Below are positions 44,658 to 53,923 of a stretch of DNA of 64,000 nucleotides, in pieces. Below the pieces are notes generated by a model. It saw only the letters and a program-made list of their open reading frames with translations, made no database searches and was not told the DNA's origin. The stretch covers positions 1 through 64,000 of the forward strand of contig NZ_MVJN01000008.1 of the NCBI RefSeq assembly GCF_003265995.1, given 5' to 3'. Numbering within the stretch: position 1 is the first letter of the stretch; each line of letters starts with the position of its first letter. A program made the translations under genes and the position numbers. This stretch comes from Legionella quinlivanii (GTDB lineage Bacteria > Pseudomonadota > Gammaproteobacteria > Legionellales > Legionellaceae).

Positions 44658-45725
44658 TTAACTCGGTAATGCATCGACAATGCTAACATCACTGCGAGTC
44701 ATAGCAGCGGACTGAAACACCTCATCCAACCTTTTAATAACTGCTTCCACTGTAATAAGCTTCATGGTATCCGGCCCATGGGCATGCGTTCCCCAGACAT
44801 TTTCGCTGGCGGACTTATTCAAAACGGAAGTAACCGCCTCTGGATAACAATCTACTGCCAAATGACGAAACGTGTAAGGTCCTGAAACATCTGCACTGGT
44901 CACTGCATGTAAAGCGATCACCGGTGTACCTACAGCTGCAGCCATATGAGAGGGTCCTGTATCCGGGCAAACCAGTAAACTGGCTTTACTGATTACGGCA
45001 AGAAGCTGCTTGGGTTTTGTTTTACCGACGAGGTCGACACAGTCAACTTCCTGTAAAATCTGATTTGCCAGATCCCTGTCACAGGATCCTGGCCCACCCG
45101 TCAGTACTACCTGAGCATTCCATTTATGCTGTGCATATCGAATCATTGTGATGTAGCGCTCAACCAGCCAGCTTCTTTCCGGTTTGCTGGCAGCAGGATT
45201 GACCAATAGGAGAGGCCCTTGTTTCGGTAAATGATCCTCAGCCCATTCATAGTCCGCTGCGGCAATTGGCAAATCCCAACGCGGGGCTAACTCAGGAATG
45301 TCCAGCACATCTGCAAATTTTAAAAATCCGTCCAGAGTATGATCATTTCCCGGGGCAATCGATTCCCTGACAAACCAGGCATGCCCATCTTTGGCACGCA
45401 AGGCGTCATAGCCAATTTTTCGTTTTGCTTTGATTAACGGGTAAAGCAAATTAGCGCGAAAACTTGCCTGAGGCGCCAGTAAGACATCAAAACTTCTGCC
45501 CCGCATTTGTTTGTAAAAGCGCCAATAATCAGCAATAGAGTCGGGTTTATTGATTACAAGGAATTCCACACCATCCATTCCCTCAACCAAATCATAAGCT
45601 GGCCGGGAAATAACCCAGGTGATTGAAACATTCGGTAAGCAGTCCTGCAGACGTCTGACCAGAGGTACCAGCATCAATACATCGCCTAAAGCAGACAGGC
45701 GAACAATACATATCGATTTAATCAT
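44658..45725 (-). CDS. Glycosyltransferase family 9 (heptosyltransferase-like)
   Basis: A 355-residue soluble enzyme with the GT-B fold of ADP-heptose:LPS transferases. The N-terminal IVRLSALGDVLMLVPLVRRL and the C-terminal nucleotide-sugar site CPDTGPSHMAAAVGTPVIALHA are diagnostic for GT9. It probably adds a sugar to the LPS core. Whether the sugar is heptose is not shown. It sits 20 bases past the zinc-finger gene on the same strand. Confidence 0.88.
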   Translation of the reverse strand: MIKSICIVRLSALGDVLMLVPLVRRLQDCLPNVSITWVISRPAYDLVEGMDGVEFLVINKPDSIADYWRFYKQMRGRSFDVLLAPQASFRANLLYPLIKAKRKIGYDALRAKDGHAWFVRESIAPGNDHTLDGFLKFADVLDIPELAPRWDLPIAAADYEWAEDHLPKQGPLLLVNPAASKPERSWLVERYITMIRYAQHKWNAQVVLTGGPGSCDRDLANQILQEVDCVDLVGKTKPKQLLAVISKASLLVCPDTGPSHMAAAVGTPVIALHAVTSADVSGPYTFRHLAVDCYPEAVTSVLNKSASENVWGTHAHGPDTMKLITVEAVIKRLDEVFQSAAMTRSDVSIVDALPS

Positions 45726-45745
45726 GACATCAGCCAGAAATTGAA

Positions 45746-45946
45746 TTAAGCAGATTCATTTTGCAATACAAAGATGGAGCCGCAGTAAGGACATACTTCC
45801 TTGCCTGTTTTCTCGATAGGCAGATATACCTTGGGATGAGCATTCCACAGTATCATTTCATGGGTAGGACAACTTAAAGGCAAATCTTCAGGATGAACGA
45901 TATAAATTTTTTCAGTACTTGCCGGAATATTGCTAGTCTCAGACAT
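45746..45946 (-). CDS. Small zinc-finger (CHCC-type) protein
   Basis: A 66-residue protein with a Cys/His set CPTHEMILWNAHP and VCPYCGSIF (ligand order C-H-C-C), the zf-CHCC pattern also found in the NDUFS6 subunit of complex I. The ATG at 45946 is chosen over 45958 because a GGAG lies 6 bases before it. Function in bacteria is not known. It follows miaA by about 39 bases on the same strand. Confidence 0.82.
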   Translation of the reverse strand: MSETSNIPASTEKIYIVHPEDLPLSCPTHEMILWNAHPKVYLPIEKTGKEVCPYCGSIFVLQNESA

Positions 45947-45985
45947 GAAATTCTCCATTAATCACACTAGGGTAGATAAGTTAAT

Positions 45986-46921
45986 TCAGGAATTATCCAT
46001 TATTTTATGAATGTTGGCTATGACCTTCTGCATGGTATTACTTTCTTCAGGCGGGAAATAGTCTATTTGCGCCCAGCTTCTTAGCCAGGTCAACTGCCGT
46101 TTGGCGAGCTGCCGGGTTGAAGCAATTCCTTTCATGCGAAACTCCTCAAACGAGGAGTACTCTCCGGCCAGATAGCTCAGGGCCTGACGATAGCCGACAC
46201 AACGCATTGAGGGATAATCCATTGTCAAAGACCATTTACTTTGTAACTGCTTCACTTCCTCCAGAAAACCCTGATCCAGCATGAGGTCAAAACGCATCGC
46301 AATCCGTTCATGCAACCAGGCTCGATTATCAGGAAAAAGACCCCAATTGATAAACGAAAACTGATGTTTTTTATCCTGTTGCTGCAGAAATGCTGATAAG
46401 GGTTTTCCCGTTGTGTAATAAACTTCCAGAGCGCGCTGAATCCGCTGGCTGTCATTAGCATGGATGCGTGAGGCAGAGGCGGCATCAACAGTCAATAACT
46501 CTGCGTACAGCGACTCTAATCCCTCGCTTACAATGCGTTGGGATAATTCGCTGCGTAAACTGTCATCAGCAACAGGAAGTTCCGAAAGCCCTTGCTGAAG
46601 CGCATTGAAATACATCATCGTTCCACCCACCAGCAAAGGCCAGTTACCGCGTGCCCGTATTGCATTAATGAGCGGTATCACATCGTCACAAAATCGGGCG
46701 GCTGAGTAGCTCTCATTGGGATTGAGAATATCAATTAAATGGTGCGGTGCTCCAGCAAGTTCGTCCTCGTCTGGCTTTGCTGTGCCAATGTTCATCTCAC
46801 GATAAATCATTGCAGAATCCACACTGACAATTTCAAATGGAAACTGCTGAACCAGCTGACTGGCTAAAGCAGTTTTACCTGAGGCGGTTGGCCCCATAAG
46901 ACAGAACACCCGATTATGCAT
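45986..46921 (-). CDS. miaA: tRNA dimethylallyltransferase MiaA
   Basis: A 311-residue enzyme that adds an isopentenyl group to A37 of tRNAs reading UNN codons, using dimethylallyl diphosphate. Motifs are the P-loop GPTASGKT (10-17), SVDSAMIYREMNIGTAKP, LVGGTMMYF and RQLAKRQLTWLR near the C-terminus. It overlaps mutL by 8 bases. In many gammaproteobacteria hfq and hflX come next; here a zinc-finger gene does. Confidence 0.96.
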   Translation of the reverse strand: MHNRVFCLMGPTASGKTALASQLVQQFPFEIVSVDSAMIYREMNIGTAKPDEDELAGAPHHLIDILNPNESYSAARFCDDVIPLINAIRARGNWPLLVGGTMMYFNALQQGLSELPVADDSLRSELSQRIVSEGLESLYAELLTVDAASASRIHANDSQRIQRALEVYYTTGKPLSAFLQQQDKKHQFSFINWGLFPDNRAWLHERIAMRFDLMLDQGFLEEVKQLQSKWSLTMDYPSMRCVGYRQALSYLAGEYSSFEEFRMKGIASTRQLAKRQLTWLRSWAQIDYFPPEESNTMQKVIANIHKIMDNS

Positions 46922-48530
46922 GTAATAAATCTCGACAACGCTGCTCGCTCAGGTGAGTTGCAATCCCGCTTAAATCACCTGATTCCATTAATTGGTTTTT
47001 TAAATAGAAAAATAATTCCTGCTTCATTTCATCGGAAGTGAACGACAGGGAAAATTCATAGGCTGACATTAGATAATCGACCATTTCGCTAAAACTGGAA
47101 GGACAATCTGTGCAAAATAAATCAAGAAACTGCTTAATATTCAAATCGGGCAGCATTAGCGGAATAGAGCTGATCATTATTTCCGATTCAGACAGGAAGA
47201 CAAGCTGGATACCTGCATGCTCGAGTAGTTCTTTCGCCTCTGCTATTTTAGTAAAGCGGTCTGATTCCACAGTATATTTTACCGGGACCAGCAGCGGACG
47301 AGCAGGCAAAGGAAGATTGCTTTGCAGCAATTGCCTTTTCAGGTTTTGTTTCTGTAAAGCAGAGCCATGCACAAGATATGGCTTTTCATCAACAAGAATA
47401 ATCGCATGGGCAGGGTCTAAAATATACCATCTTTCAGCGCCAGACTGTTTTAATAACCTATCGTCTTTTTCTATCACGGGAAAAATCAGACTTTCCCTGA
47501 CGTAAGTGGCGGCCGGAGCCGCCAGGCTGATGGCAGGAATTGCCTGGTTCGTGGATTTTTTCAGGACAGCAGCAATTTGTGAGCTGATAAAATCATGAAT
47601 GAGGCGAGGCTGCTGAAAACGTACTTCATGCTTTGTAGGATGAACATTCACGTCGACCTGATTGGCTGCAATGTTTAAATACAGTAAACAGGATGGATGC
47701 CTGCCGGCATAAAGATATTCCTCGTATGCCTGACGGATGGCATTGTTTAAAAGCTTATCCTTGATTATTCGCCCGTTCAGATAAATCCATAATTTATCCA
47801 CCTGGCTGCGTTGATAATCGACATTACTAATGAAACCTTCCAGGCTTATGCCATTGATTTCACTATCGAGATGAATGGATTGATCGAGAAAAGATTTGCC
47901 TAAAATTTTTTGAATACGCTGCATGCGGCCTGCTTCATCAACTGCCGGCATCAGATTTAACAGCAATTTGCCATTATGACTAAACTGTATTGCAATCTCA
48001 GGAGCGGCCAGCGCAAAACGTCTCAGAACCGTATCAATTGCCTGGAATTCAATGCGTTCGGGCTTTAAGAATTTTTTACGAACCGGGGCATTATAAAATA
48101 TATCTCGCACATCAACCGTTGTTCCCTGGTTTCTTGCGCAGGGAACCAGCGTATTGCTCTCCCAACGCATGGCATGCGCCTGCTTAGGCGGCTTTGAACT
48201 GATACTCAGTCTGGAAACTGAAGCGATACTGGCTAAAGCTTCGCCTCTAAAGCCCATACTGGTTATGGAATACAAGTCATTTAAACAGGAAATTTTACTG
48301 GTGGCATGCGGTGCAATGGCCAAAGGTAAATCCTCTGCGAGAATACCCATCCCGTTGTCACTGATTTTGATGTGATTTAGGCCGCCACAGCCAATATCAA
48401 CAGCAATTTGTGTGGCTTTGGCATCCAGGGCATTTTCCAGCAGCTCCTTTACGATAGAAGCAGGCCGCTCAACAACCTCTCCTGCCGCAATCTGGTTCGC
48501 GACATCAACAGGTAACTGCTGAATTCTCAT
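46914..48530 (-). CDS. mutL: DNA mismatch repair protein MutL
   Basis: A 538-residue GHKL ATPase that couples MutS to downstream repair factors. ATPase motifs ENALDAKAT, DNGMGI and TSMGFRGEALASIASVS are near the N-terminus, and the conserved VDVNVHPTKHEVRF closes the N-terminal domain (about 310). The C-terminal dimerisation domain is shorter than in E. coli (615). No endonuclease DQHAxxE motif is seen, as in E. coli. It overlaps the amidase gene by 4 bases and miaA by 8. Confidence 0.95.
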   Translation of the reverse strand: MRIQQLPVDVANQIAAGEVVERPASIVKELLENALDAKATQIAVDIGCGGLNHIKISDNGMGILAEDLPLAIAPHATSKISCLNDLYSITSMGFRGEALASIASVSRLSISSKPPKQAHAMRWESNTLVPCARNQGTTVDVRDIFYNAPVRKKFLKPERIEFQAIDTVLRRFALAAPEIAIQFSHNGKLLLNLMPAVDEAGRMQRIQKILGKSFLDQSIHLDSEINGISLEGFISNVDYQRSQVDKLWIYLNGRIIKDKLLNNAIRQAYEEYLYAGRHPSCLLYLNIAANQVDVNVHPTKHEVRFQQPRLIHDFISSQIAAVLKKSTNQAIPAISLAAPAATYVRESLIFPVIEKDDRLLKQSGAERWYILDPAHAIILVDEKPYLVHGSALQKQNLKRQLLQSNLPLPARPLLVPVKYTVESDRFTKIAEAKELLEHAGIQLVFLSESEIMISSIPLMLPDLNIKQFLDLFCTDCPSSFSEMVDYLMSAYEFSLSFTSDEMKQELFFYLKNQLMESGDLSGIATHLSEQRCRDLLHA

Positions 48531-49876
48531 GATACGGCGGAAGGAATGGTCAAACGCTGTCCTGTTTTGATGGATCCATTATTCAGATGATTAGCCGCCT
48601 GCAACGCGGCTACAGACACTTTATAGCGGGCAGCAATTTTGGGCAGTGACTCGCCTGCCTGGACCAGGTGAAATTGCCCTTTGCTATTGGCCAAGGCCTC
48701 AATCTGTGTACCATGCGGCGGGTAATCCCAGAAATAGCCTTTTATTCCCTGGAAAATGGCCTGGGTTAGCCTGGCCTGATAGTTTCCATTGGTTAAATTA
48801 CTTTCTTCCTGAGGATTGGAAATAAAACCGGTTTCTATCAGAATCGAAGGAATATCCGGGGACTTTAATACCATAAAACGGGCCTGCTCCACTCTTCGAT
48901 TATGCAAACGGGTAATCGTATCAAGATTTCGTAATACTCTTTCTCCCATATGAAGACTTGCACCAATGGTCGCAGTTTGCGATAAATCAATTAATACTGT
49001 TCGGACCAGACCACTCTGGTCATCAAGATCCTTCAGATTAACACCGCCAAGCTCTGAATAGTTTTCTTTCTCCGCCAGCCAGCGAGCGGCTTCACTAGTG
49101 GCACCGCGCTGAGATAACGCAAATACCGAGGCCCCATTGGATTGCTGATTGATAAAGGCATCGGCATGAATGGAGATAAATACGTCGCCATTATATTTTC
49201 TGGCGATATTAAGGCGTTCGCGCAGCCCGACATAATAATCCCCTTTGCGCGTTAATACAGCACTCATACCTGGCTGGCGATCAATAATATGCTTTAATTT
49301 ACTGGCGATAGCCAATGTCACATTCTTTTCCCAATTATGGTGCGGCCCCTTGGCCCCTGGATCTTTTCCTCCATGCCCAGGATCAAGCACAATCACTACA
49401 TTTCTGAGAGAACGGCCGGGTAACTGACGCACCGGCGGGGCTGGCGGCGTTAAATTAGTACTCGTCTTAACCGGTTTGGCAACCTGCGCATGACCATTAT
49501 TGGTAGATAAGTCAAGGGTGAATGCGTGTTTGGATTTTGAAGAAGCCCAGGGACTGGTTCTTAACATAACTACATCAGTCACTTCAAATACCAGACGTAA
49601 GGTTTGCGGATTTGGACGACCGCTTCGCACCCGTTTGATGAGCTGATTCCCTTTCAGTTGATTCAGATTGAACACCAGATCGGTTGACTCAAAATCGACT
49701 ACCACTCGATCGGGATTGGTAAGAGTGAAGACTTTGTGTGCAATGGGAGTGTCAAGACTAAAAAAAAGCGACATTTTGCCGTTTTGCTCTTTTATTTCAA
49801 TTGATTGTAATCTGGCAGCAAAACAGCTTGCTGATACAAGCGTTAATAATCCAAGGATAAATACCCGAATTTTCAT
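48527..49876 (-). CDS. N-acetylmuramoyl-L-alanine amidase, AmiB type
   Basis: A 449-residue periplasmic zinc amidase. Order: signal peptide (1-20), AMIN domain (about 22-130), Amidase_3 domain (about 160-385) with VLDPGHGGKDPGAKG, ISIHADAF and the late Glu in ILIETGFISN, then a C-terminal LysM (about 405-448). It cleaves peptidoglycan stem peptides during daughter cell separation; FtsEX, also in this window, regulates such enzymes through EnvC in E. coli. It overlaps tsaE by 4 bases. Confidence 0.94.
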   Translation of the reverse strand: MKIRVFILGLLTLVSASCFAARLQSIEIKEQNGKMSLFFSLDTPIAHKVFTLTNPDRVVVDFESTDLVFNLNQLKGNQLIKRVRSGRPNPQTLRLVFEVTDVVMLRTSPWASSKSKHAFTLDLSTNNGHAQVAKPVKTSTNLTPPAPPVRQLPGRSLRNVVIVLDPGHGGKDPGAKGPHHNWEKNVTLAIASKLKHIIDRQPGMSAVLTRKGDYYVGLRERLNIARKYNGDVFISIHADAFINQQSNGASVFALSQRGATSEAARWLAEKENYSELGGVNLKDLDDQSGLVRTVLIDLSQTATIGASLHMGERVLRNLDTITRLHNRRVEQARFMVLKSPDIPSILIETGFISNPQEESNLTNGNYQARLTQAIFQGIKGYFWDYPPHGTQIEALANSKGQFHLVQAGESLPKIAARYKVSVAALQAANHLNNGSIKTGQRLTIPSAVS

Positions 49877-50346
49877 TCTTTACCTTCAAAGCAGAACAAA
49901 ACCTTATCACCAGCAGCACTTAACGATTCGATGATCATTTCACGGCTGCTCCCAGTTATCATGAGTGTTATCCAGAGATCCAGGCTTTTAATACTATGCC
50001 TTGCCCGCTCTGGCCATTCCACACAAATTATCGCATTGTCATCAAAATAATCGCGAAAACCAATAAACTCAAGCTCATCTTCATCGTGGATACGATATAA
50101 ATCAAAATGATGTATTGGCCAGGAATTGCAATTATAACTTTCTACCAAAGAAAAAGTAGGACTTTTTATAATCGATTTTACACCCAGCTCAGTCAGCAAG
50201 GCGCGGATAAATGTGGTTTTACCAGCCCCGATTTCCCCACTGAAGCTAATCACTAAAGGGGAGTGAATGCAGGCAGCTAATAAAGAAGCAGTCTCTTGCG
50301 TCGCACTTTCATCAATCAACTCTATGTGAAGTATTTTTTTCTGCAT
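49873..50346 (-). CDS. tsaE: tRNA threonylcarbamoyladenosine biosynthesis ATPase TsaE
   Basis: A 157-residue P-loop ATPase with Walker A SGEIGAGKTTF (about 35-45), FSLVESY and HHFDLYRI, all typical of TsaE. With TsaB and TsaD it makes t6A37 of tRNAs reading ANN codons. First gene of the tsaE-amiB-mutL-miaA group, a common gammaproteobacterial order. Confidence 0.95.
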   Translation of the reverse strand: MQKKILHIELIDESATQETASLLAACIHSPLVISFSGEIGAGKTTFIRALLTELGVKSIIKSPTFSLVESYNCNSWPIHHFDLYRIHDEDELEFIGFRDYFDDNAIICVEWPERARHSIKSLDLWITLMITGSSREMIIESLSAAGDKVLFCFEGKE

Positions 50347-50398
50347 GAACCGGTCTTCTCAACTATTAAACTACTATATCGTAATAACTGCGTTGCAA

Positions 50399-51907
50399 CT
50401 ATATTCCGACCTTTGGATTTAGGCGGAGCTTATTATTCACCAGCAGACGGACAAAAGGCATGATATCGCTGGCCAGCAGGCCTTTCTCCCCTTCTTCCTC
50501 TGCCGCTAAATCCGCTGCCGCCGCATGCAGCCACACGCCAAGACGGGCAGCGTCTGCCAGACTGAATTTCTGCGCAATAAGCCCTGCGATGATACCGCTT
50601 AGGGCATCACCCATACCAGCGCTTGCCATCCCCGGATTTCCCTGGGCGCAAAGATAGGTTTGCGCCGCATCAGTGCGTATTAGCGATCCCACGCCCTTCA
50701 ATACAATTTGACCGCCATATTGCTGTTGTAATTGGCATACGGCTTCAAAGCGGTTCTTTTGAATATCTTTCACCTTACAATGCAAGAGGCCGGCTGCTTC
50801 ACCGGGATGCGGTGTTAAAATCCAGTTGTCATCATGCTGCGGATTGTCAGCGAGAATGCGCAGCGCCGACGCATCAATGACCATAGGCAATTGGGAGGCA
50901 ATCACCTCGTTGAACAGGTCTATCGCCCAGTTGTCACTACCCAGTCCAGGCCCAATTATACAAACGCTGGCCTTTTTAATTAATGGCTCTATGTCTTTAA
51001 TCGAGCTGATGCCATGAATCATCGCTTCCGGCAAGCCTATCACCGGACGCCCGGCATGCTCAGGTTTGGTAGCCACCGTCACCAGACCCGCTCCCGATCT
51101 GGCCGCGGCCAGTGCAGCAAGGCAAACGGAGCCAGGCATGCCTTCTCCACCACCAATAATCAATACATGGCCAAAATCGCCTTTATGCGTATTTTTCCGT
51201 CGAGGAACCAGCTGGTTAAAGGATTCTCTTTCATCAATTAAAATTGCTGCAGGGGAAATTAGCGATAGACAGGGAGCACCATCCAGCTCGTCAAGAAACA
51301 AATGTCCGCGGTAATCCGGACCATCCATTGTCATTAATCCGGTTTTAATACCAATAAAAGTAATAGTGCAGGAAGCCCTGACACAATGTCCAAGGGCAAC
51401 CCCGGTATCGGCGTGTAAGCCTGAAGGCAAATCCAGAGATAAAACGGGTAAGCCACTGTCATTAATTAAGTCAATTGCCGACTGCAAAGGCTCTTTTACA
51501 TCATTTTCCAGGCCAATACCCAGTAGTGCGTCAACAATCAGTTCAGCATCATTATCCAGCGTATCTTCCATAAATTGAAAAATCACACCAGCCTGTTGAG
51601 CACGTTCAGCCATTAAACGAGCAACCGGAGGCAGCTGATCCGTGAGCTTAAACTGATTAATCAACACGGCATAGCCCTGCTCATGAGCGAGCTTAGCCAG
51701 TACATAGCCATCACCGGCATTATTGCCGCCACCGCAAAACACAACCAGCTTTTTTACAGCAGGGTATTGCATTTGTAAAAGTTTAAATGCGCCAGATCCT
51801 GCCTTCAACATCAGGTCTTCTTCAGAAAACCTCAAGTGCTGTTGCATTAATTGTTCACAGTTGCGAATTTGTCGGGTACTGAACAGCGATGTGGTTGATT
51901 TGACCAT
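50399..51907 (-). CDS. nnr: Bifunctional NAD(P)HX epimerase/dehydratase
   Basis: A 502-residue repair enzyme for hydrated NAD(P)H. The N-terminal YjeF epimerase domain (about 10-215) has FCGGGNNAGDGYVLA; the C-terminal ADP/ATP-dependent dehydratase (about 225-495) has LIIGGGEGMPGSV, TPHPGEAAGLL and GNPGMASAGMGDALSGIIAGL. The frame is open to 52018, but the ATG at 51907 begins the family N-terminus. It precedes tsaE in the usual order and lies 52 bases from it. Confidence 0.94.
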   Translation of the reverse strand: MVKSTTSLFSTRQIRNCEQLMQQHLRFSEEDLMLKAGSGAFKLLQMQYPAVKKLVVFCGGGNNAGDGYVLAKLAHEQGYAVLINQFKLTDQLPPVARLMAERAQQAGVIFQFMEDTLDNDAELIVDALLGIGLENDVKEPLQSAIDLINDSGLPVLSLDLPSGLHADTGVALGHCVRASCTITFIGIKTGLMTMDGPDYRGHLFLDELDGAPCLSLISPAAILIDERESFNQLVPRRKNTHKGDFGHVLIIGGGEGMPGSVCLAALAAARSGAGLVTVATKPEHAGRPVIGLPEAMIHGISSIKDIEPLIKKASVCIIGPGLGSDNWAIDLFNEVIASQLPMVIDASALRILADNPQHDDNWILTPHPGEAAGLLHCKVKDIQKNRFEAVCQLQQQYGGQIVLKGVGSLIRTDAAQTYLCAQGNPGMASAGMGDALSGIIAGLIAQKFSLADAARLGVWLHAAAADLAAEEEGEKGLLASDIMPFVRLLVNNKLRLNPKVGI

Positions 51908-52032
51908 GATATTTACCAAGCATTGCCTGGATACCGCGAACAAGCCGCGGTATGGGCGAATAAAGTTATGAATAACAAAGCTTTCAATACTGGCATCAAA
52001 CTTGAGACTCAATGCCAATCGCAGATCAGCGA

Positions 52033-52428
52033 TCAGTCAGAATCTTTCTTAACCAGCTTTAAGGCCGGTTTGGGCCGCTTGGGTTCTTCCCTGGGAGCTG
52101 GTGGCGGCTCATGGTATTCCTCGCCAAATTCCATGCCCCGACCATTTTCCTTTGCATAAATTGCAAGTACTGCAGCTGGAATGACAAAGATTTGCATGGT
52201 TTCACCCGAAAATCGGGCTGTAAATACAATCCGATCATTTTCAAGATGCAAACCTCTGCAAGCCTGAGGCGAAATATTCAGTACAATTCTTCCATTATTC
52301 ACATGAGCCTCTGGAACCTGTACACCAGGATAATTCGCATTGACCAGAATGTAGGGGGTCATATGATTATCAACAATCCAGTCATAGATAGCCCGAATCA
52401 GATAAGGCTTGTTCGATGTCATACTCAT
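52033..52428 (-). CDS. sspB: ClpXP protease specificity-enhancing factor SspB
   Basis: A 131-residue adaptor that brings ssrA-tagged proteins to ClpXP. The N-terminal substrate-binding domain (about 1-105) has KPYLIRAIYDWIVDN and LNISPQACRGL. A Pro-rich linker leads to the basic C-terminal ClpX-binding tail PALKLVKK. The start at 52428 lies 1 base after the sspA stop (a second ATG follows at 52422); the longer open frame to 52542 overlaps sspA and is not supported. Confidence 0.93.
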   Translation of the reverse strand: MSMTSNKPYLIRAIYDWIVDNHMTPYILVNANYPGVQVPEAHVNNGRIVLNISPQACRGLHLENDRIVFTARFSGETMQIFVIPAAVLAIYAKENGRGMEFGEEYHEPPPAPREEPKRPKPALKLVKKDSD

Positions 52429-52429
52429 A

Positions 52430-53050
52430 TCAGGCAGCCCGTAATTGTTTCTCAACTTCAGACAAACTGGTTTGGAATGAATCCCGCTTGAACAGTCTTT
52501 GCATATAAGTATGCAAGGCCTTTGCTTTCGCAGGAACTTCAATGCCTAATTGCGGTAGACGCCATAATAAGGGGGCCATCGCGCAGTCCAGTAAAGAAAA
52601 TTCATCGCTTAGAAAATAGGGTTTATCAGCGAAGACCGGCTCAAGGCTAATCAGACTTTCCAAGAGATGCTGCCGAGCCTCTTCAGCCTGCTCATTCTTT
52701 TTAATTTGCATTAAAAGGTAATACCAGTCATGCTCGATACGATGCATCATTTTCCTGGCTTCGGCTCTTGCAACTGGATATACAGGCAGCAAAGGCGGAT
52801 GTGGAAAACGCTCATCGAGATATTCCATTATAATTCTGGCCTCATAAAGAACCAGTTCACGATCAAGCAGGGTTGGAACCGTTCCATATGGATTGATAGA
52901 GAGTAAATCGTTCGAGGCTTCGCCTTGTTTGGCGGGCAGAATTTCTACATTAACCCCTTTTTCTGCAAGTACAATTCTCACCTGGTGACTGTAAACATCA
53001 TCACTGTCAGAATATAAAGACATAATCGTGCGCTTTGTCACAATAGCCAT
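52430..53050 (-). CDS. sspA: Stringent starvation protein A
   Basis: A 206-residue glutathione-transferase-fold protein that binds RNA polymerase. The N-terminal thioredoxin-like domain (about 10-85) contains SHQVRIVLAEKGVNVEI and NPYGTVPTLLDRELVLYEARIIMEYLDERFPHP, followed by the all-helical C-terminal domain. A strong GAGGAGTTGCG supports the start. It forms an operon with sspB. Confidence 0.94.
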   Translation of the reverse strand: MAIVTKRTIMSLYSDSDDVYSHQVRIVLAEKGVNVEILPAKQGEASNDLLSINPYGTVPTLLDRELVLYEARIIMEYLDERFPHPPLLPVYPVARAEARKMMHRIEHDWYYLLMQIKKNEQAEEARQHLLESLISLEPVFADKPYFLSDEFSLLDCAMAPLLWRLPQLGIEVPAKAKALHTYMQRLFKRDSFQTSLSEVEKQLRAA

Positions 53051-53161
53051 CGCAACTCCTCGTCATACGTTAACTCAGCATATAGCATGCAAAAGAGTGC
53101 ATTTTAGCACAAATTAGCAAGCAATGTTTAAGAATAGGCAAATTTATCATTAACGATCGGT

Positions 53162-53923
53162 CTAATGCTCAATCTTTTCCCAGTATGCTTTTTTTAGTCT
53201 GTAGACAACCAGCAAAAATATAAACAGGAAAGCGATGACAAATCCGCCTGCACGATAACGCACAAGCTTGGCCGGCTCTCCAACATATACCAGAAAATTA
53301 ACCAAATCAGTAACCGCACTGTCAAATTCAGGCTGAGTCATTTCACCTGGCTCAGACAGTAATAAATGGGACAGGAATAAATATCCGGCCTCATCTTTAT
53401 TCTCAATTGCGACCACTCTGCCTGCCAATGGTTCAAGTACATTTGGCATTGCCACCCCAGGAATTAAAATATTATTCGCGCCAAAGGGTCTCGTTTTATC
53501 TACGTAAAATCCCTTGAGATAGGTATAAAGCCAGGATGCGCCTCTTTGTCTGGCACTTAAAGAAAGATCAGGCGGCACTTTTCCGAACCATTCCTGGGCA
53601 TCCGCTGGGGGCATACTAATCCTGATGGGATCGTAAATTGGAGCGCGGGTAAAAATCAGATTGTTAATCAACAAATCACTATCCAGCTCCCCGTCAAAAG
53701 TCGTTAAACCCAAATCATGAGCCATGCGGTTATAGCGCATGTATTTCAGGGAATGGCAACCTGAACAATAATTCATATACATTTTGGCCCCGCGCTGCAA
53801 ACGGGCCTTATCCTGCAAATCAATATCAACAGGTAATAATTTGACATTATCTTCTGCAGCAGCATGCAGAACACCAGCCAGGAAAATGGAAGAAAGTCCA
53901 AGACACAGCTTTTTTGAAATCAT
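53162..53923 (-). CDS. petC: Ubiquinol-cytochrome c reductase cytochrome c1
   Basis: A 253-residue subunit of the bc1 complex. After a signal peptide (about 1-22) the haem c motif CSGCH appears near residue 54, and a C-terminal membrane anchor lies at about 225-245. The second axial Met is in the MPNVLEPLAG region (GVAMPNVL). It overlaps the cytochrome b gene by 4 bases. Confidence 0.95.
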   Translation of the reverse strand: MISKKLCLGLSSIFLAGVLHAAAEDNVKLLPVDIDLQDKARLQRGAKMYMNYCSGCHSLKYMRYNRMAHDLGLTTFDGELDSDLLINNLIFTRAPIYDPIRISMPPADAQEWFGKVPPDLSLSARQRGASWLYTYLKGFYVDKTRPFGANNILIPGVAMPNVLEPLAGRVVAIENKDEAGYLFLSHLLLSEPGEMTQPEFDSAVTDLVNFLVYVGEPAKLVRYRAGGFVIAFLFIFLLVVYRLKKAYWEKIEH

